From Comamonadaceae bacterium (GTDB lineage: Bacteria > Pseudomonadota > Gammaproteobacteria > Burkholderiales > Burkholderiaceae_C): 47,569 bases of DNA. The DNA lies in NCBI GenBank assembly GCA_013297985.1, contig JAAFIY010000014.1:1-47569 (forward strand), read 5' to 3'. A model generated the notes under the pieces. The model searched no databases. It was not told the origin of the DNA and was given only the letters and a program-made list of their open reading frames with translations. The position numbers were made by a program, and so were the translations under genes. Of this stretch, positions 30,763 through 40,480 are shown piece by piece (the first letter of the stretch is position 1; the number at the start of each line of letters is the position of its first letter).

Positions 30763-33486
30763 TCAGGCGTACAGCGGGTTGATCTTGTCGGCGTTGATGC
30801 CGTACTTGGCGATGGCTTCCGCCGCTTTGGCGGCGGGCAGCGCGCCTTCGTCGGCCAGGCTCTTCAAGGCAGCCAGCACGATGTAGTGGCGGTTGACTTC
30901 AAAGTGCTCGCGCAGGCGGTTGCGGAAATCGCTGCGGCCAAAGCCGTCGGTGCCCAGCACGCGGTAGGTGCGGCCTTTGGGCATGAAGGGGCGAATCTGC
31001 TCGGCGTAGTTCTTCATGTAGTCGGTGCTGGCAATCACCGGGCCTGCGTGCGGCGCCAATTGCTGGGCCACAAAGGGCACCTGGGGTGTGGCTGTGGGGT
31101 GCAGCAGGTTGTGGCGTTCGCAGTCTTGGCCCTCGCGCGTGAGTTCGTTAAAGCTCGGCGCGCTCCACACATTGGCAGCCACGCCCCAATCGGCGGCCAG
31201 CAGCGCCTGGGCGGCGATGGCTTCACGCAAGATGGTGCCGCTGCCGAGCAGTTGCACCTTGGGCGCCTTGGAGTCGCTTAAGGTGGCAGGCTTGCACAGG
31301 TACAGGCCTTTGATGATTTGCTCTTCGGTGCCGGGCATCAAGCCGGGCATGGCGTAGTTCTCGTTGAGCAGCGTCAGGTAGAAAAACACGTTGTCTTGTT
31401 TTTCCACCATGCGCTTCAAGCCGTGGTGCAGGATCACGCCCACTTCATGCGCAAAGGTGGGGTCATAGGTGACGCAGTTGGGGATGGTGCCCGCCAAGAT
31501 GTGGCTGTGGCCATCTTCGTGCTGCAGGCCTTCGCCGTTGAGCGTGGTGCGCCCGCTGGTGCCACCCAGCAAAAAGCCGCGCGCTTGCATGTCACCCGCC
31601 GCCCAGGCCAAGTCACCAATGCGCTGAAAGCCGAACATCGAGTAGTAGATGTAGAACGGAATCATGATGCGGTTGTTCGTCGAATACGACGTGGCCGCCG
31701 CGATCCAGCTGCTCATGCCGCCCGCTTCATTGATGCCTTCTTGCAAAATCTGCCCGGCCTTGTCCTCTTTGTAGTAAGACACCTGGTCGCGGTCTTGCGG
31801 CGTGTACTTTTGGCCTTCGGGGTTGTAGATGCCAATTTGGCGGAACAGGCCTTCCATGCCAAAAGTGCGGGCTTCGTCTACCAATATAGGCACCACGCGC
31901 GGGCCCAAGGCGCTGTCACGCAGCAGCTGGGTAAGCACCCGCACATAGGCCTGGGTGGTTGAGATCTCGCGGCCCTCGGGCGTGGGGTCCAGCACGGCCT
32001 TGAAGGTCTCCAGCGGCGGAATGCTGAACTGCTCGGTGGCCTTTTCGCGCCGCTTGGGCAGGTAGCCGCCCAGGGCCTTGCGCCGCTCGTGCAAGTAGCG
32101 CATCTCAGGCGTATCGTCTGCGGGCTTGTAAAACGGCAGGTTGGGCAGCTCGCTATCAGGAATCGGCAGGTTGAAGCGGTCGCGGAAATAGCGCACGTCT
32201 TCATCCGTCAACTTCTTGGCTTGGTGGGCGGTGTTTTTGCCTTCACCGGCCTTGCCCATGCCGTAGCCCTTCACCGTTTTGATCAGCAGCACGGTCGGCT
32301 GGCCCACGGTGTGGGTAGCGGCGTGGTAGGCCGCGTACACCTTGCCGGCATCGTGGCCGCCCCGGCGCAGGCCCCAGATGTCTTCGTCGCTCATCTTGGC
32401 CACCAGCTCCAGCGTACGCGGGTCGCGGCCAAAGAAGTGTTTGCGCACAAAAGCGCCGTCGTTGGCTTTGAGCGCCTGATAGTCGCCGTCAAGCGTATCC
32501 ATCATCAGCTTGCGCAGGGCGCCGTCTTTGTCGCGCGCCAGCAGCGCGTCCCACTGGCGACCCCACAGCAGTTTGATGACGTTCCAGCCCGCGCCACGGA
32601 ATTCGCCTTCCAGCTCTTGCACGATCTTGCCGTTGCCGCGCACCGGGCCGTCCAGCCGCTGCAAGTTGCAGTTGACGACAAAGATCAGGTTGTCGAGCTT
32701 TTCGCGTGCGGCCAAGCCGATGGCGCCCAGGCTCTCGGGTTCGTCCATTTCGCCGTCGCCGCAGAACACCCACACCTTGCGCTGGCTGGTATCGGCCAAG
32801 CCTCGGGCATGCAGGTATTTAAGAAAGCGGGCTTGGTAAATGGCCATCAAGGGCCCCAAGCCCATCGATACGGTGGGGAACTGCCAAAACCCCGGCATCA
32901 GCTTGGGGTGCGGGTAGCTCGACAAGCCCTTGCCGCCTACTTCTTGGCGGAAGTTAAGCAATTGGTCTTCGCTCAGGCGGCCTTCCAGATAAGCGCGGGC
33001 ATAGATGCCGGGTGAGCTGTGGCCTTGGATGTAGAGCAAATCGCCGCCATGGGTGCCGCCGCTGTCGGTGTTGTCGGCGTGCCAGAAGTGGTTAAAGCCC
33101 ACCGCAAACATATGCGCGAGCGATTGGAACGAGCTGATGTGCCCACCCAAATCGCCACCATCGGCCGGGTTCAGACGATTGGACTTGACCACCATGGCCA
33201 TGGCGTTCCAGCGCATGTAGGCGCGCAGGCGGCCTTCTAGCTCCAAGTTGCCCGGGTTGTGGGCTTCTTGTTCGGGCTCGATGGTGTTGACATAGCCGGT
33301 GTTAGCTGAAAAAGGCAAGTCAATGCTGTGCTGGCGAGCGTGTTCCAGCAGACCTTCCAACAGCGCATGGGCGCGCTCGGGGCCTTCGGATTCGATCACC
33401 GCCGTCAAGGCGTCGAGCCATTCGCGGGTTTCGGCGTCATGGGCGCCTGCGGTCAGGGCGCTGATGGATTCGGGCATGGCGGACAT
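30763..33486 (-). CDS. aceE: Pyruvate dehydrogenase E1, homodimeric type
   Basis: 907-residue thiamine-diphosphate E1 that decarboxylates pyruvate and acetylates the lipoyl groups of AceF. It follows E. coli AceE throughout: NTGYVNTI near 55, RWNAMAMVVK near 92, GGHISSF near 115, FWHADN, HGGDLLYIQGHSSPGIYARA near 150-165, and the ThDP motif CGDGEMDEPES...NCNLQRLDGPVRGN near 245-290. The C-terminal half carries the transketolase-type pyrimidine-binding domain (EARTFGMEGLFRQ near 530). I chose ATG 33486, with AGGAG ten bases upstream; ATG 33477 is possible. It heads the aceE-aceF-lpdA operon. The upstream 181 bases are shared with a divergent kinase gene. Confidence 0.96.
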   Translation of the reverse strand: MSAMPESISALTAGAHDAETREWLDALTAVIESEGPERAHALLEGLLEHARQHSIDLPFSANTGYVNTIEPEQEAHNPGNLELEGRLRAYMRWNAMAMVVKSNRLNPADGGDLGGHISSFQSLAHMFAVGFNHFWHADNTDSGGTHGGDLLYIQGHSSPGIYARAYLEGRLSEDQLLNFRQEVGGKGLSSYPHPKLMPGFWQFPTVSMGLGPLMAIYQARFLKYLHARGLADTSQRKVWVFCGDGEMDEPESLGAIGLAAREKLDNLIFVVNCNLQRLDGPVRGNGKIVQELEGEFRGAGWNVIKLLWGRQWDALLARDKDGALRKLMMDTLDGDYQALKANDGAFVRKHFFGRDPRTLELVAKMSDEDIWGLRRGGHDAGKVYAAYHAATHTVGQPTVLLIKTVKGYGMGKAGEGKNTAHQAKKLTDEDVRYFRDRFNLPIPDSELPNLPFYKPADDTPEMRYLHERRKALGGYLPKRREKATEQFSIPPLETFKAVLDPTPEGREISTTQAYVRVLTQLLRDSALGPRVVPILVDEARTFGMEGLFRQIGIYNPEGQKYTPQDRDQVSYYKEDKAGQILQEGINEAGGMSSWIAAATSYSTNNRIMIPFYIYYSMFGFQRIGDLAWAAGDMQARGFLLGGTSGRTTLNGEGLQHEDGHSHILAGTIPNCVTYDPTFAHEVGVILHHGLKRMVEKQDNVFFYLTLLNENYAMPGLMPGTEEQIIKGLYLCKPATLSDSKAPKVQLLGSGTILREAIAAQALLAADWGVAANVWSAPSFNELTREGQDCERHNLLHPTATPQVPFVAQQLAPHAGPVIASTDYMKNYAEQIRPFMPKGRTYRVLGTDGFGRSDFRNRLREHFEVNRHYIVLAALKSLADEGALPAAKAAEAIAKYGINADKINPLYA

Positions 33487-33667
33487 GAGGCAGGTCTCCT
33501 GGGTCGCAAGCAATCTGGTGCATCACCCCGGGCAAAGGGCAATGGCTTGAAGGTCATTCTGGACTGCAGTGGCAAGCACCCGTGCGAGGGGTATCCGCCA
33601 TGGCTTGCCGCTTGAAAGTGGCAGCGCGCGGCAGTTTCGCACAAACCCATAAAATTTCAAATGGCGC

Positions 33668-36646
33668 ATGGTCATTTCACATGAAGAAATTTCAGACGTC
33701 TGTCAGGCCCACGTCAAAAGCCTGTGTGGGCGCCCCGGGACGGCTCTGGGCGCTCCTACACTCGGACCCATGGCCGCGTCAGATCCTCTACCCGCCGGTG
33801 CACGCCCCCATGCGGGCGGGACAGACGCGCCCACTCCCGCTTCGGCACAGCCGCAAGCCAAGGCCGTCGACGGCGGCGGCTACGTGCCGCCTGATAGCCG
33901 CCAAGCTGCCCACGCGAACTTGGGGGCCTGGCGCCGCACCGCCTTAAAAATGCGTGATTGGTGGCGGCGCCAAAGCCCCAATCGGCAAGACCGGTTTGCC
34001 GCCCTCGCACCGCTGCTGGCCGTGCTGGTGTTCTTAGCGGCTGTTGCATCGGCGTTTTGGTACCTGCGCATTGAAGAGGCCGAGCGCGAACAAGCCAGCG
34101 TGCGTCGCGATGTGGAATACGCCCAGCAGCAACTGCGCTTGCGTTTGATTGAGCGACAAGAACAACTCATGCTGCTGGCGCGCGACATGCTGGCGCGTGA
34201 ACTGTCAGCGCCTGAGTTCTCGCAGCGGGCTCGCACGCTGCTTAACGGCTACCCCGAACTGCAGGTGATCAGCTGGGTGAATGAACAACGACGCGTGCTG
34301 CTGTCGCAGCATGCAGCGGGCGTTGGGGCCACACAGCGGCGCCCGCCCGGCTCGCTGCTTGAAGAGCCTGAAACCGAAGCCGCTTTCAATCTGGCCTTGG
34401 ACCTACGGCAAGCGGTGTATTCACAAACCCCGCGCACCGACCGCGGCCGACCTGCTGGCGCCCCCACAGGTGGCACCGCAGGTGCTGCATCTGGTGCCCT
34501 GGTTGCAAGGCCGGGTGCAGCGGCCGAAGCGCCTGAACTAAGCATCGCACTGGCCTGGCAGCCGTCCAATTTGCTTGAACTGCATTTGCCCTTGGTGGCG
34601 GGCCAGCGCACACGCGGCACCTTGCTGGTGGAGTATTCGCTAGACAACTTGCTGCGCTATGGCCTGCCGCCCGATTTGGCCTCGCGTTACGCCATGTCGC
34701 TGCTGGACGAAAAGCGCGAGATGCTGGCTGGGCTCGCTTTGCCCGATGGCCCCGGGCGCACCTGGCGCAATTGGGGCCGACCGGCCTTGAGCTGGGAAGT
34801 GCCGGTTTCACCGGTGGGCAACTCGCTGCTGCTGCGCGGGCAGGCCCATCGCACCTCGCTGCTCTTGGTGGGCAGCGGCATGTTCTGGTTGGTGGGTGTG
34901 CTTAGCTTGATGACGGGTTGGCTGCTGATCAACAACTGGCGCCACAACCGCCGCCGTGCGCAAACGCAGCAGGCTCTGGTGGCTGAGACCAACTTTCGCC
35001 GCGCGATGGAAAACTCCATGCTCACCGGCATGCGCGCCATGGACAAAAACGGCCGCATCACCTATGTGAATGCCGCCTTTTGCCAGATGACGGGCTGGTC
35101 AGAAGCCGAGCTGGTGGGCCGCACCCCGCCTTTCCCCTACTGGCCCGACGAAGACCGCGAGGTACTGGGCGCGCGGCTGGACGATGAACTCCAAGGCCGC
35201 ACCCACCCGGGCGGCTTTCAGGTGCGCGTCAAGCGCAAATCGGGCGAGCGATTTGAAGCCCGCATGTATGTGTCGCCGCTCATTGACGCCACCGGCAAGC
35301 ACACCGGCTGGATGACCTCGATGACCGACATCACCGAGCCCAACCGCATCCGCCAGCAGTTGTCGGAGTCCTACGAGCGCTTTACCACCGTGCTGGAGGC
35401 GCTGGACGCTGCCGTGTCGGTGGCGCCGCTCAACAACCATGACTTGGTGTTTGCCAATCGCCGCTACCGCCAATGGTTTGGCGCCGATGTGCAGGGCCAT
35501 TTGCAACTGCTCGCGCAGACGGCCAACCGGCGCGGCGGTATCAGCGACGACAACGCCACCCTGGATAGCGGTGACGCGGTCGACGATTTGGCAGGCCTGC
35601 CCACCGAAGCGTTGGTGAAAGGCCAAGGCGACGGCAGCGGCGACCAAGAAAGCTCTGAGCTCTATGTGCCCCAGCTTGAGCTGTGGCTAGAAGTGCGTTC
35701 GCGCTACCTGAGCTGGGTCGACGGCCGCTTGGCGCAAATGGTGATTGCCACCGACATCACCCCGCGCCGCAATGCCGAAGAGCAGTCGGCCAGCCAGGCC
35801 GAGCGTGCTCAAGCGGCCAGTCGCTTGGTGACGATGGGCGAAATGGCATCCAGCGTGGCGCATGAACTGAATCAGCCGCTGACCGCCATCAACAACTATT
35901 GCACCGGCATGGTGTCGCGCATCAAGAGCGGCAACATCAACGAAGACGACCTGATCAACGCGCTGGACAAAACCGCTCGGCAGGCGCAACGGGCCGGGCA
36001 GATCATTCAGCGCATCCGCAGCTTTGTGAAACGCAGCGAGCCCAACCGCAGCCTGTCGGATGTGCCCACCATGGTCAATGAGGCGCTGGAGCTGGCTGAA
36101 ATCGAATTGCGCCGTCGCAACATCCGCTTGTCGCGCTACATCGCGTCGCGCCTGCCGGTGCTGTATGTTGACCCAATCCTCATTGAGCAGGTGCTCATGA
36201 ACCTGCTGCGCAATGCGGTGCAGGCCATTGATGCAGCCAACCGACCGGCGGCCGAGCGACACGTAGAACTGCGCGTGGCGCCCAAGGAAAACAACGGCGA
36301 AGCCACCATTGAGTTCAGCGTCAGCGACACCGGCGCGGGCTTGGCGCCCGAGGTCATGGAGCGCTTGTACGAAGCCTTTTTTTCCACCAAAGCCGAAGGC
36401 ATGGGCATTGGCCTGAACCTGTGCCGCAGCATTGTGGAGAGCCACCAGGGGCGGATGAAAGCCGAGAATCTCTACAATGGCGCGCGCCCTGTGGGGTGTC
36501 GCTTTACGTTTTGGCTACCGGTGCCGCCGCAAGCGTCGCCCAGCCCGCATCCTGCGGGCGAACTCCCCGCCCGTGCCCAAGCGCTGGCCGCAAGCCCAGT
36601 GCCCACCACGCTGACTGACTCCAACTCTGCTGACCATCCCTCATGA
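33668..36646 (+). CDS. Membrane PAS sensor histidine kinase, cognate of the next gene
   Basis: 992-residue sensor kinase (958 if translation begins at the in-frame ATG 33770, which removes a poorly structured Pro/Ala-rich leader). Membrane helices near residues 115-133 and 395-420 enclose a periplasmic domain of about 260 residues. Inside the cell come two PAS modules (about 440-560 with MTDITEPNR, and about 565-700), a HisKA of FixL/DctB type with H732 in SSVAHELNQPLTAI, and an HATPase with DTGAGL and the short FFSTKAEGMGIGLNL. The stop overlaps the response regulator start (ATGA 36643-36646), so the two are made together. It is divergent from aceE, making pyruvate metabolism a possible target. 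The signal is unknown. Confidence 0.92.
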   Translation: MVISHEEISDVCQAHVKSLCGRPGTALGAPTLGPMAASDPLPAGARPHAGGTDAPTPASAQPQAKAVDGGGYVPPDSRQAAHANLGAWRRTALKMRDWWRRQSPNRQDRFAALAPLLAVLVFLAAVASAFWYLRIEEAEREQASVRRDVEYAQQQLRLRLIERQEQLMLLARDMLARELSAPEFSQRARTLLNGYPELQVISWVNEQRRVLLSQHAAGVGATQRRPPGSLLEEPETEAAFNLALDLRQAVYSQTPRTDRGRPAGAPTGGTAGAASGALVARPGAAAEAPELSIALAWQPSNLLELHLPLVAGQRTRGTLLVEYSLDNLLRYGLPPDLASRYAMSLLDEKREMLAGLALPDGPGRTWRNWGRPALSWEVPVSPVGNSLLLRGQAHRTSLLLVGSGMFWLVGVLSLMTGWLLINNWRHNRRRAQTQQALVAETNFRRAMENSMLTGMRAMDKNGRITYVNAAFCQMTGWSEAELVGRTPPFPYWPDEDREVLGARLDDELQGRTHPGGFQVRVKRKSGERFEARMYVSPLIDATGKHTGWMTSMTDITEPNRIRQQLSESYERFTTVLEALDAAVSVAPLNNHDLVFANRRYRQWFGADVQGHLQLLAQTANRRGGISDDNATLDSGDAVDDLAGLPTEALVKGQGDGSGDQESSELYVPQLELWLEVRSRYLSWVDGRLAQMVIATDITPRRNAEEQSASQAERAQAASRLVTMGEMASSVAHELNQPLTAINNYCTGMVSRIKSGNINEDDLINALDKTARQAQRAGQIIQRIRSFVKRSEPNRSLSDVPTMVNEALELAEIELRRRNIRLSRYIASRLPVLYVDPILIEQVLMNLLRNAVQAIDAANRPAAERHVELRVAPKENNGEATIEFSVSDTGAGLAPEVMERLYEAFFSTKAEGMGIGLNLCRSIVESHQGRMKAENLYNGARPVGCRFTFWLPVPPQASPSPHPAGELPARAQALAASPVPTTLTDSNSADHPS

Positions 36647-37269
36647 GCCTGATCCCCAAGCGCGGCACGATCTATGTGGTTGACGACGACGAAGCCGTGC
36701 GCGATTCGTTGCAGTGGCTGCTGGAAGGCAAAGACTACCGGGTGCGGTGTTTTGAATCCGCCGAATCCTTCTTGGCCCGCTACGACCCGCGCGAGGTGGC
36801 CTGCCTGATCGTGGACGTGCGCATGAACGGCATGAGCGGCATGGAGCTGCAAGACCGCCTGATCGAGCGCAAATCACCGCTGCCGGTGGTGTTTATCACT
36901 GGCCACGGCGATGTGCCGATGGCAGTCAACACCATGAAAAAAGGCGCCATGGACTTTATCCAGAAGCCCTTTAAAGAAGAGCAATTGGTGCCGCTGGTGG
37001 AACGCATGCTGGAGCACGCCCGCGAAGCCTTCACTGAACACCAGCAAGCCGCCAGCCGCGACGCGCTGCTGTCCAAGCTCACCGGGCGCGAATCGCAGGT
37101 GTTGGAACGCATCGTAGCCGGCCGGCTGAACAAGCAAATTGCCGATGACCTGGGCATCAGCATCAAAACGGTGGAAGCCCACCGCGCCAACATCATGGAA
37201 AAGCTCAACGCCAACACCGTGGCCGATCTGTTGAAGATCGCCCTGGCGCCAGGGGCAGCCAAGGTCTGA
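36643..37269 (+). CDS. FixJ-type response regulator with LuxR HTH
   Basis: 208-residue two-component response regulator. The receiver domain (about 8-125) has the acidic pair DDD in YVVDDDEAVRDS, phospho-acceptor D58 in LIVDVRMNGMSG, Thr in FITGHGDVPMAV and Lys in FIQKPFKEE, all as in FixJ. The LuxR/NarL-type HTH (about 140-200) is LTGRESQVLERIVAGRLNKQ followed by IKTVEAHRANIMEKL. It is coupled to the preceding kinase by an ATGA overlap and followed by a strong terminator at 37296, so the pair forms a closed two-gene operon. Regulated genes are not evident; the divergent aceEF-lpdA operon and folD are the nearest candidates. Confidence 0.94.
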   Translation: MSLIPKRGTIYVVDDDEAVRDSLQWLLEGKDYRVRCFESAESFLARYDPREVACLIVDVRMNGMSGMELQDRLIERKSPLPVVFITGHGDVPMAVNTMKKGAMDFIQKPFKEEQLVPLVERMLEHAREAFTEHQQAASRDALLSKLTGRESQVLERIVAGRLNKQIADDLGISIKTVEAHRANIMEKLNANTVADLLKIALAPGAAKV

Positions 37270-37295
37270 CGCGGCCGACTCATGCGGCGGCCTGA

Positions 37296-37333
37296 AGCCC
37301 GGTGTCGGCGCGTCCGATGGCCGGGCTTTTTTG
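37296..37333 (+). terminator. Rho-independent terminator after the two-component operon
   Basis: AGCCCGG at 37296-37302 pairs with CCGGGCT at 37321-37327, with an inner TCGG/CCGA pairing, followed by TTTTTT. It lies 27 bases after the response regulator stop. Confidence 0.88.
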
Positions 37334-37395
37334 TAGGTGCCCGCCGCTGCCCCGTGCAGCCGCCTGCAGCCTCATGGGGTCTGCTGCAGCCCTTT

Positions 37396-37450
37396 GCTAT
37401 CAATTACATAGCTGCTTAGGCCCGTTTTTAAAGCCGAAGCGGCCTTTTTT
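37396..37450 (+). repeat. Dispersed palindromic element, copy 7 (upstream of folD)
   Basis: GCTAT, loop, ATAGC at 37396-37412, then TGCTTAGGCCC and a T-rich end. Like copy 1 it carries a terminator-like hairpin, and it ends 27 bases before the folD start. Confidence 0.8.
37418..37450 (+). terminator. Terminator-like hairpin of repeat copy 7
   Basis: AGGCC at 37418-37422 and GGCCT at 37441-37445 with an 18-base loop, followed by TTTTT. It would act as a second stop for readthrough from the two-component operon. Confidence 0.5.
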
Positions 37451-37477
37451 GTTCAAGACTCATCCGATACCGCTGAC

Positions 37478-38329
37478 ATGACTGCACAACGCATTGACGG
37501 CAATGCCCTGGCCCGCGTGACCCGCGAGCAGGTGCGCGCCGAAGTGGCCACGCTCAAGGCGCGAGGCCTCACGCCAGGCTTGGCCGTGCTGCTGGTGGGT
37601 GATGACCCCGCCAGCCAGGTCTATGTGCGGCACAAGGTGGCCGACAGCGCCGAGGTGGGCATCCATTCCCTGCTGGAGCGCCTGCCCGCCCACACCACGC
37701 AAGCCGAGCTGCTGGCGCGCATCGAACAACTCAATGCCGACCGGTCAATCCACGGCATCTTGGTGCAACTGCCGTTGCCTAAACACATTGACGCCCAACG
37801 GGTGATTGAAACCATCGCGCCGCACAAGGATGTGGATGGCTTCCATGTGGCCAATGCGGGCGCCTTGGCGGTGGGCCGCCCAGGCTTCAAGCCCTGTACG
37901 CCTTATGGTTGCATGAAGATGCTGGAACACATCGGCTACTCGCTGCGCGGCAAACATGCGGTGGTGGTGGGGCGCAGCAACATCGTGGGCAAGCCCATGG
38001 CCTGGATGCTGCTGCAGGCCAGCGCCACCGTCACCGTGTGCCACAGCGCCACCGCGCAACTGGCCACGGTGGTGCGCCAGGCGGATGTGATCGTGGCCGC
38101 CACCGGCATCCGCAACCTGATCACGGCCGACATGGTCGCCCCCGGCGCGGTGGTGATTGATGTGGGCATGAACCGCGACGACGCCGGCAAGCTCTGTGGC
38201 GACGTGGACTTCGCCACCGTGCAGTACAAGGCAGGCTGGATCACCCCAGTGCCTGGCGGGGTGGGGCCCATGACCCGTGCCATGCTCTTGGTCAACACCC
38301 TTGAAGCCGCGCAAGCGGCCGCCACCTGA
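37478..38329 (+). CDS. folD: Bifunctional methylenetetrahydrofolate dehydrogenase/cyclohydrolase
   Basis: 283-residue FolD, converting 5,10-methylene-THF to 5,10-methenyl-THF and then 10-formyl-THF for purine and formyl-Met synthesis. Marks: [14 protein letters not shown] near 37-50 with the catalytic Lys, GILVQLPLP near 90, DVDGFHV near 117, the NADP site [14 protein letters not shown] near 160, and [12 protein letters not shown] near 260. The start ATG 37478 follows a repeat with a terminator-like hairpin, so its promoter must be within about 80 bases or overlap that element. Only five bases separate it from prlC, so the two are cotranscribed. Confidence 0.97.
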   Translation: MTAQRIDGNALARVTREQVRAEVATLKARGLTPGLAVLLVGDDPASQVYVRHKVADSAEVGIHSLLERLPAHTTQAELLARIEQLNADRSIHGILVQLPLPKHIDAQRVIETIAPHKDVDGFHVANAGALAVGRPGFKPCTPYGCMKMLEHIGYSLRGKHAVVVGRSNIVGKPMAWMLLQASATVTVCHSATAQLATVVRQADVIVAATGIRNLITADMVAPGAVVIDVGMNRDDAGKLCGDVDFATVQYKAGWITPVPGGVGPMTRAMLLVNTLEAAQAAAT

Positions 38330-38334
38330 ACGCC

Positions 38335-40407
38335 ATGAACACCGCCACCAATCCCTTGCTCGCGCTTGACGGCGCCCTGCCCGCCTTTGACGCGGTGCGT
38401 CCCGCCCACGTGGCGCCCGCCATCACGCAACTCTTGGAGCAGGCGCAGGCGGCGCTGGAGACCGCCGTCAGCCCCAGCACTCCCGCCACTTGGCTGGATT
38501 TGTCGCGCACGCTGGATGTGGCCACCGACCGCCTGGGCCGCGCCTGGGGCGTGGTGAGCCACCTCAACGCAGTAGCCGATTCGGCCGAACTGCGCGCCGC
38601 CTACAACGAAGCGCTGCCCCGCGTCACCGCGTTTTGGACCGCGCTGGGTGCGGATGAGCGTCTGTATGCCCAGTACAAGCGTGTGGACGCCGCCACGCTC
38701 AACCCCGCCCAGGCCCAGGCGCTCAAGCTGGCCAAGCGAAACTTCATCTTGAGTGGCGCCGACTTGGTGGGCGCGGCCAAAGAGCGCTTTGCCGCCATCC
38801 AAGAACGCCAAGCCGAACTCAGCCAAAAGTTCTCTGAAAACGCGCTGGACGCCACCGACGCCTTTGCCTACTACGCCCGTACCGACGAACTGGCAGGTGT
38901 GCCGCCTGATGTGGTACAGGCCGCGCGCGCAGCAGCGCAGGCCGACGGCCAAGAAGGGCACAAGCTCACGCTAAAGTTGCCGAGCTACTTGCCGGTGATG
39001 CAGTTCGCCCACAAGCGCGATCTGCGCCAACGCCTGTACACCGCCTACGTCACCCGCGCCAGCGACCAGGCCCCCGGCGGCCCGGCCACCGACGCCCCGG
39101 TGTGGGACAACACCCCCATCATGCAAGAGTTGCTGGCGCTGCGGCATGAAGAGGCCCAGCTGCTGGGCTACCCGCACTTTGCGGCCCTGTCGGTGGTGCC
39201 CAAGATGGCTGATTCGCCGCAGCAGATCGTGACCTTCTTGCGTGAACTGGCCCAGCGCGCCCGCCCCTTCGCTCAGCAAGACGTGGCCGACATGCGCGCC
39301 TTTGCAGCCGAGCACTTGGACTTGCACGACCCCCAAGCCTGGGACTGGCCCTTTATTGCTGAACGCCTGAAAGAAGCCCGCTACGCCTTCAGTGAGCAAG
39401 AGGTTAAGGCCTACTTCTGCGCACCCAAAGTGCTGCAGGGGCTGTTTCAGATCATCGAGACGGTGTTTGAGGTGCAGATTCGCCCCGACCAAGCGTCGGT
39501 GTGGCACCCCTCGGTGCAGTTTTTCCGCATTGAGCGCAGTGCCGCCCCTGGCCAGCCGCCAGAGCTGGTCGGCCAGTTTTATCTGGACCCCCCCGCCCGC
39601 GCAGGCAAACGCGGCGGCGCGTGGATGGACGACGTGCGCAGTCGCTGGCTGCGCCCCGACACCGCGCAGGTGCAGACCCCGGTGGCGCACCTGGTGTGCA
39701 ACTTTGCTGATGCCGTGGGTGACCAGCCACCGCTCTTGACGCATGACGACGTCATCACCCTCTTCCATGAATTCGGCCACGGCCTGCACCACTTGCTGAC
39801 GCGGGTGGATGAAAACGGCGTCAGCGGCATCAGCGGCGTGGAATGGGACGCGGTGGAGCTGCCCAGCCAGTTCATGGAAAACTTTTGCTGGGAATGGGAT
39901 GTGCTCAAACACATGACAGCCCATGTGCAAACCGGCGAACCATTGCCGCGTGCGCTGTACGACAAGATGCTGGCCGCCAAGAACTTTCAAAGCGGCCTGC
40001 AAACGCTGCGCCAGATTGAGTTCGCCCTGTTTGACATGGAACTGCACGGCGCCGCGCAACCGGTGCAAGACGTGCAAGCTGTGCTCAACCGGGTGCGCGC
40101 CGAGGTGGCGGTGGTGCAGCCGCCCGCGTTCAGCCGCTCGGCGCACACCTTCAGCCACATTTTTGCGGGTGGTTACGCGGCCGGTTACTACAGCTACAAA
40201 TGGGCCGAAGTGCTGAGCGCCGACGCCTATGCAGCCTTTGAAGAAACCGCCGCGCCCGACGGCAGCGTGAACGTGGAAACCGGCCGCCGCTACCGCCAAA
40301 CGATTCTGGAAGTGGGTGGCAGCCGCAGCGCCATGGAGTCCTTCAAGGCGTTTCGCGGCCGTGAACCCACGCTAGACGCCTTGCTGCGCCACCAAGGCAT
40401 GAACTAA
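38335..40407 (+). CDS. prlC: Oligopeptidase A (M3 metallopeptidase)
   Basis: 690-residue cytosolic zinc oligopeptidase (E. coli OpdA/PrlC 680), which degrades short peptides including cleaved signal peptides. The thermolysin-like zinc motif HEFGH has H478, E479 and H482. The third ligand Glu is expected in the following helix SGVEWDAVELPSQFMENFCWE near 500-522. Other M3 blocks are SQKFSENALDATDAFAYY near 165-180, FYLDPPARAGKRGGAW near 415-430, and FSHIFAGGYAAGYYSYKWAEVL near 603-625. The start ATG 38335 lies five bases after folD. The gene is intact. Confidence 0.95.
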   Translation: MNTATNPLLALDGALPAFDAVRPAHVAPAITQLLEQAQAALETAVSPSTPATWLDLSRTLDVATDRLGRAWGVVSHLNAVADSAELRAAYNEALPRVTAFWTALGADERLYAQYKRVDAATLNPAQAQALKLAKRNFILSGADLVGAAKERFAAIQERQAELSQKFSENALDATDAFAYYARTDELAGVPPDVVQAARAAAQADGQEGHKLTLKLPSYLPVMQFAHKRDLRQRLYTAYVTRASDQAPGGPATDAPVWDNTPIMQELLALRHEEAQLLGYPHFAALSVVPKMADSPQQIVTFLRELAQRARPFAQQDVADMRAFAAEHLDLHDPQAWDWPFIAERLKEARYAFSEQEVKAYFCAPKVLQGLFQIIETVFEVQIRPDQASVWHPSVQFFRIERSAAPGQPPELVGQFYLDPPARAGKRGGAWMDDVRSRWLRPDTAQVQTPVAHLVCNFADAVGDQPPLLTHDDVITLFHEFGHGLHHLLTRVDENGVSGISGVEWDAVELPSQFMENFCWEWDVLKHMTAHVQTGEPLPRALYDKMLAAKNFQSGLQTLRQIEFALFDMELHGAAQPVQDVQAVLNRVRAEVAVVQPPAFSRSAHTFSHIFAGGYAAGYYSYKWAEVLSADAYAAFEETAAPDGSVNVETGRRYRQTILEVGGSRSAMESFKAFRGREPTLDALLRHQGMN

Positions 40408-40480
40408 GCTGTTGTGGCGTGGCTCCAAACTTGGTGGCCTGGTGGTGGGCTAACCCCGTTTTCGCAAGAAGGATCGTTGC

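Noticed and set aside
38971..40299. Long minus-strand frame opposite prlC
   Set aside because: prlC is complete with its zinc motif; the opposite frame has no recognisable domain.
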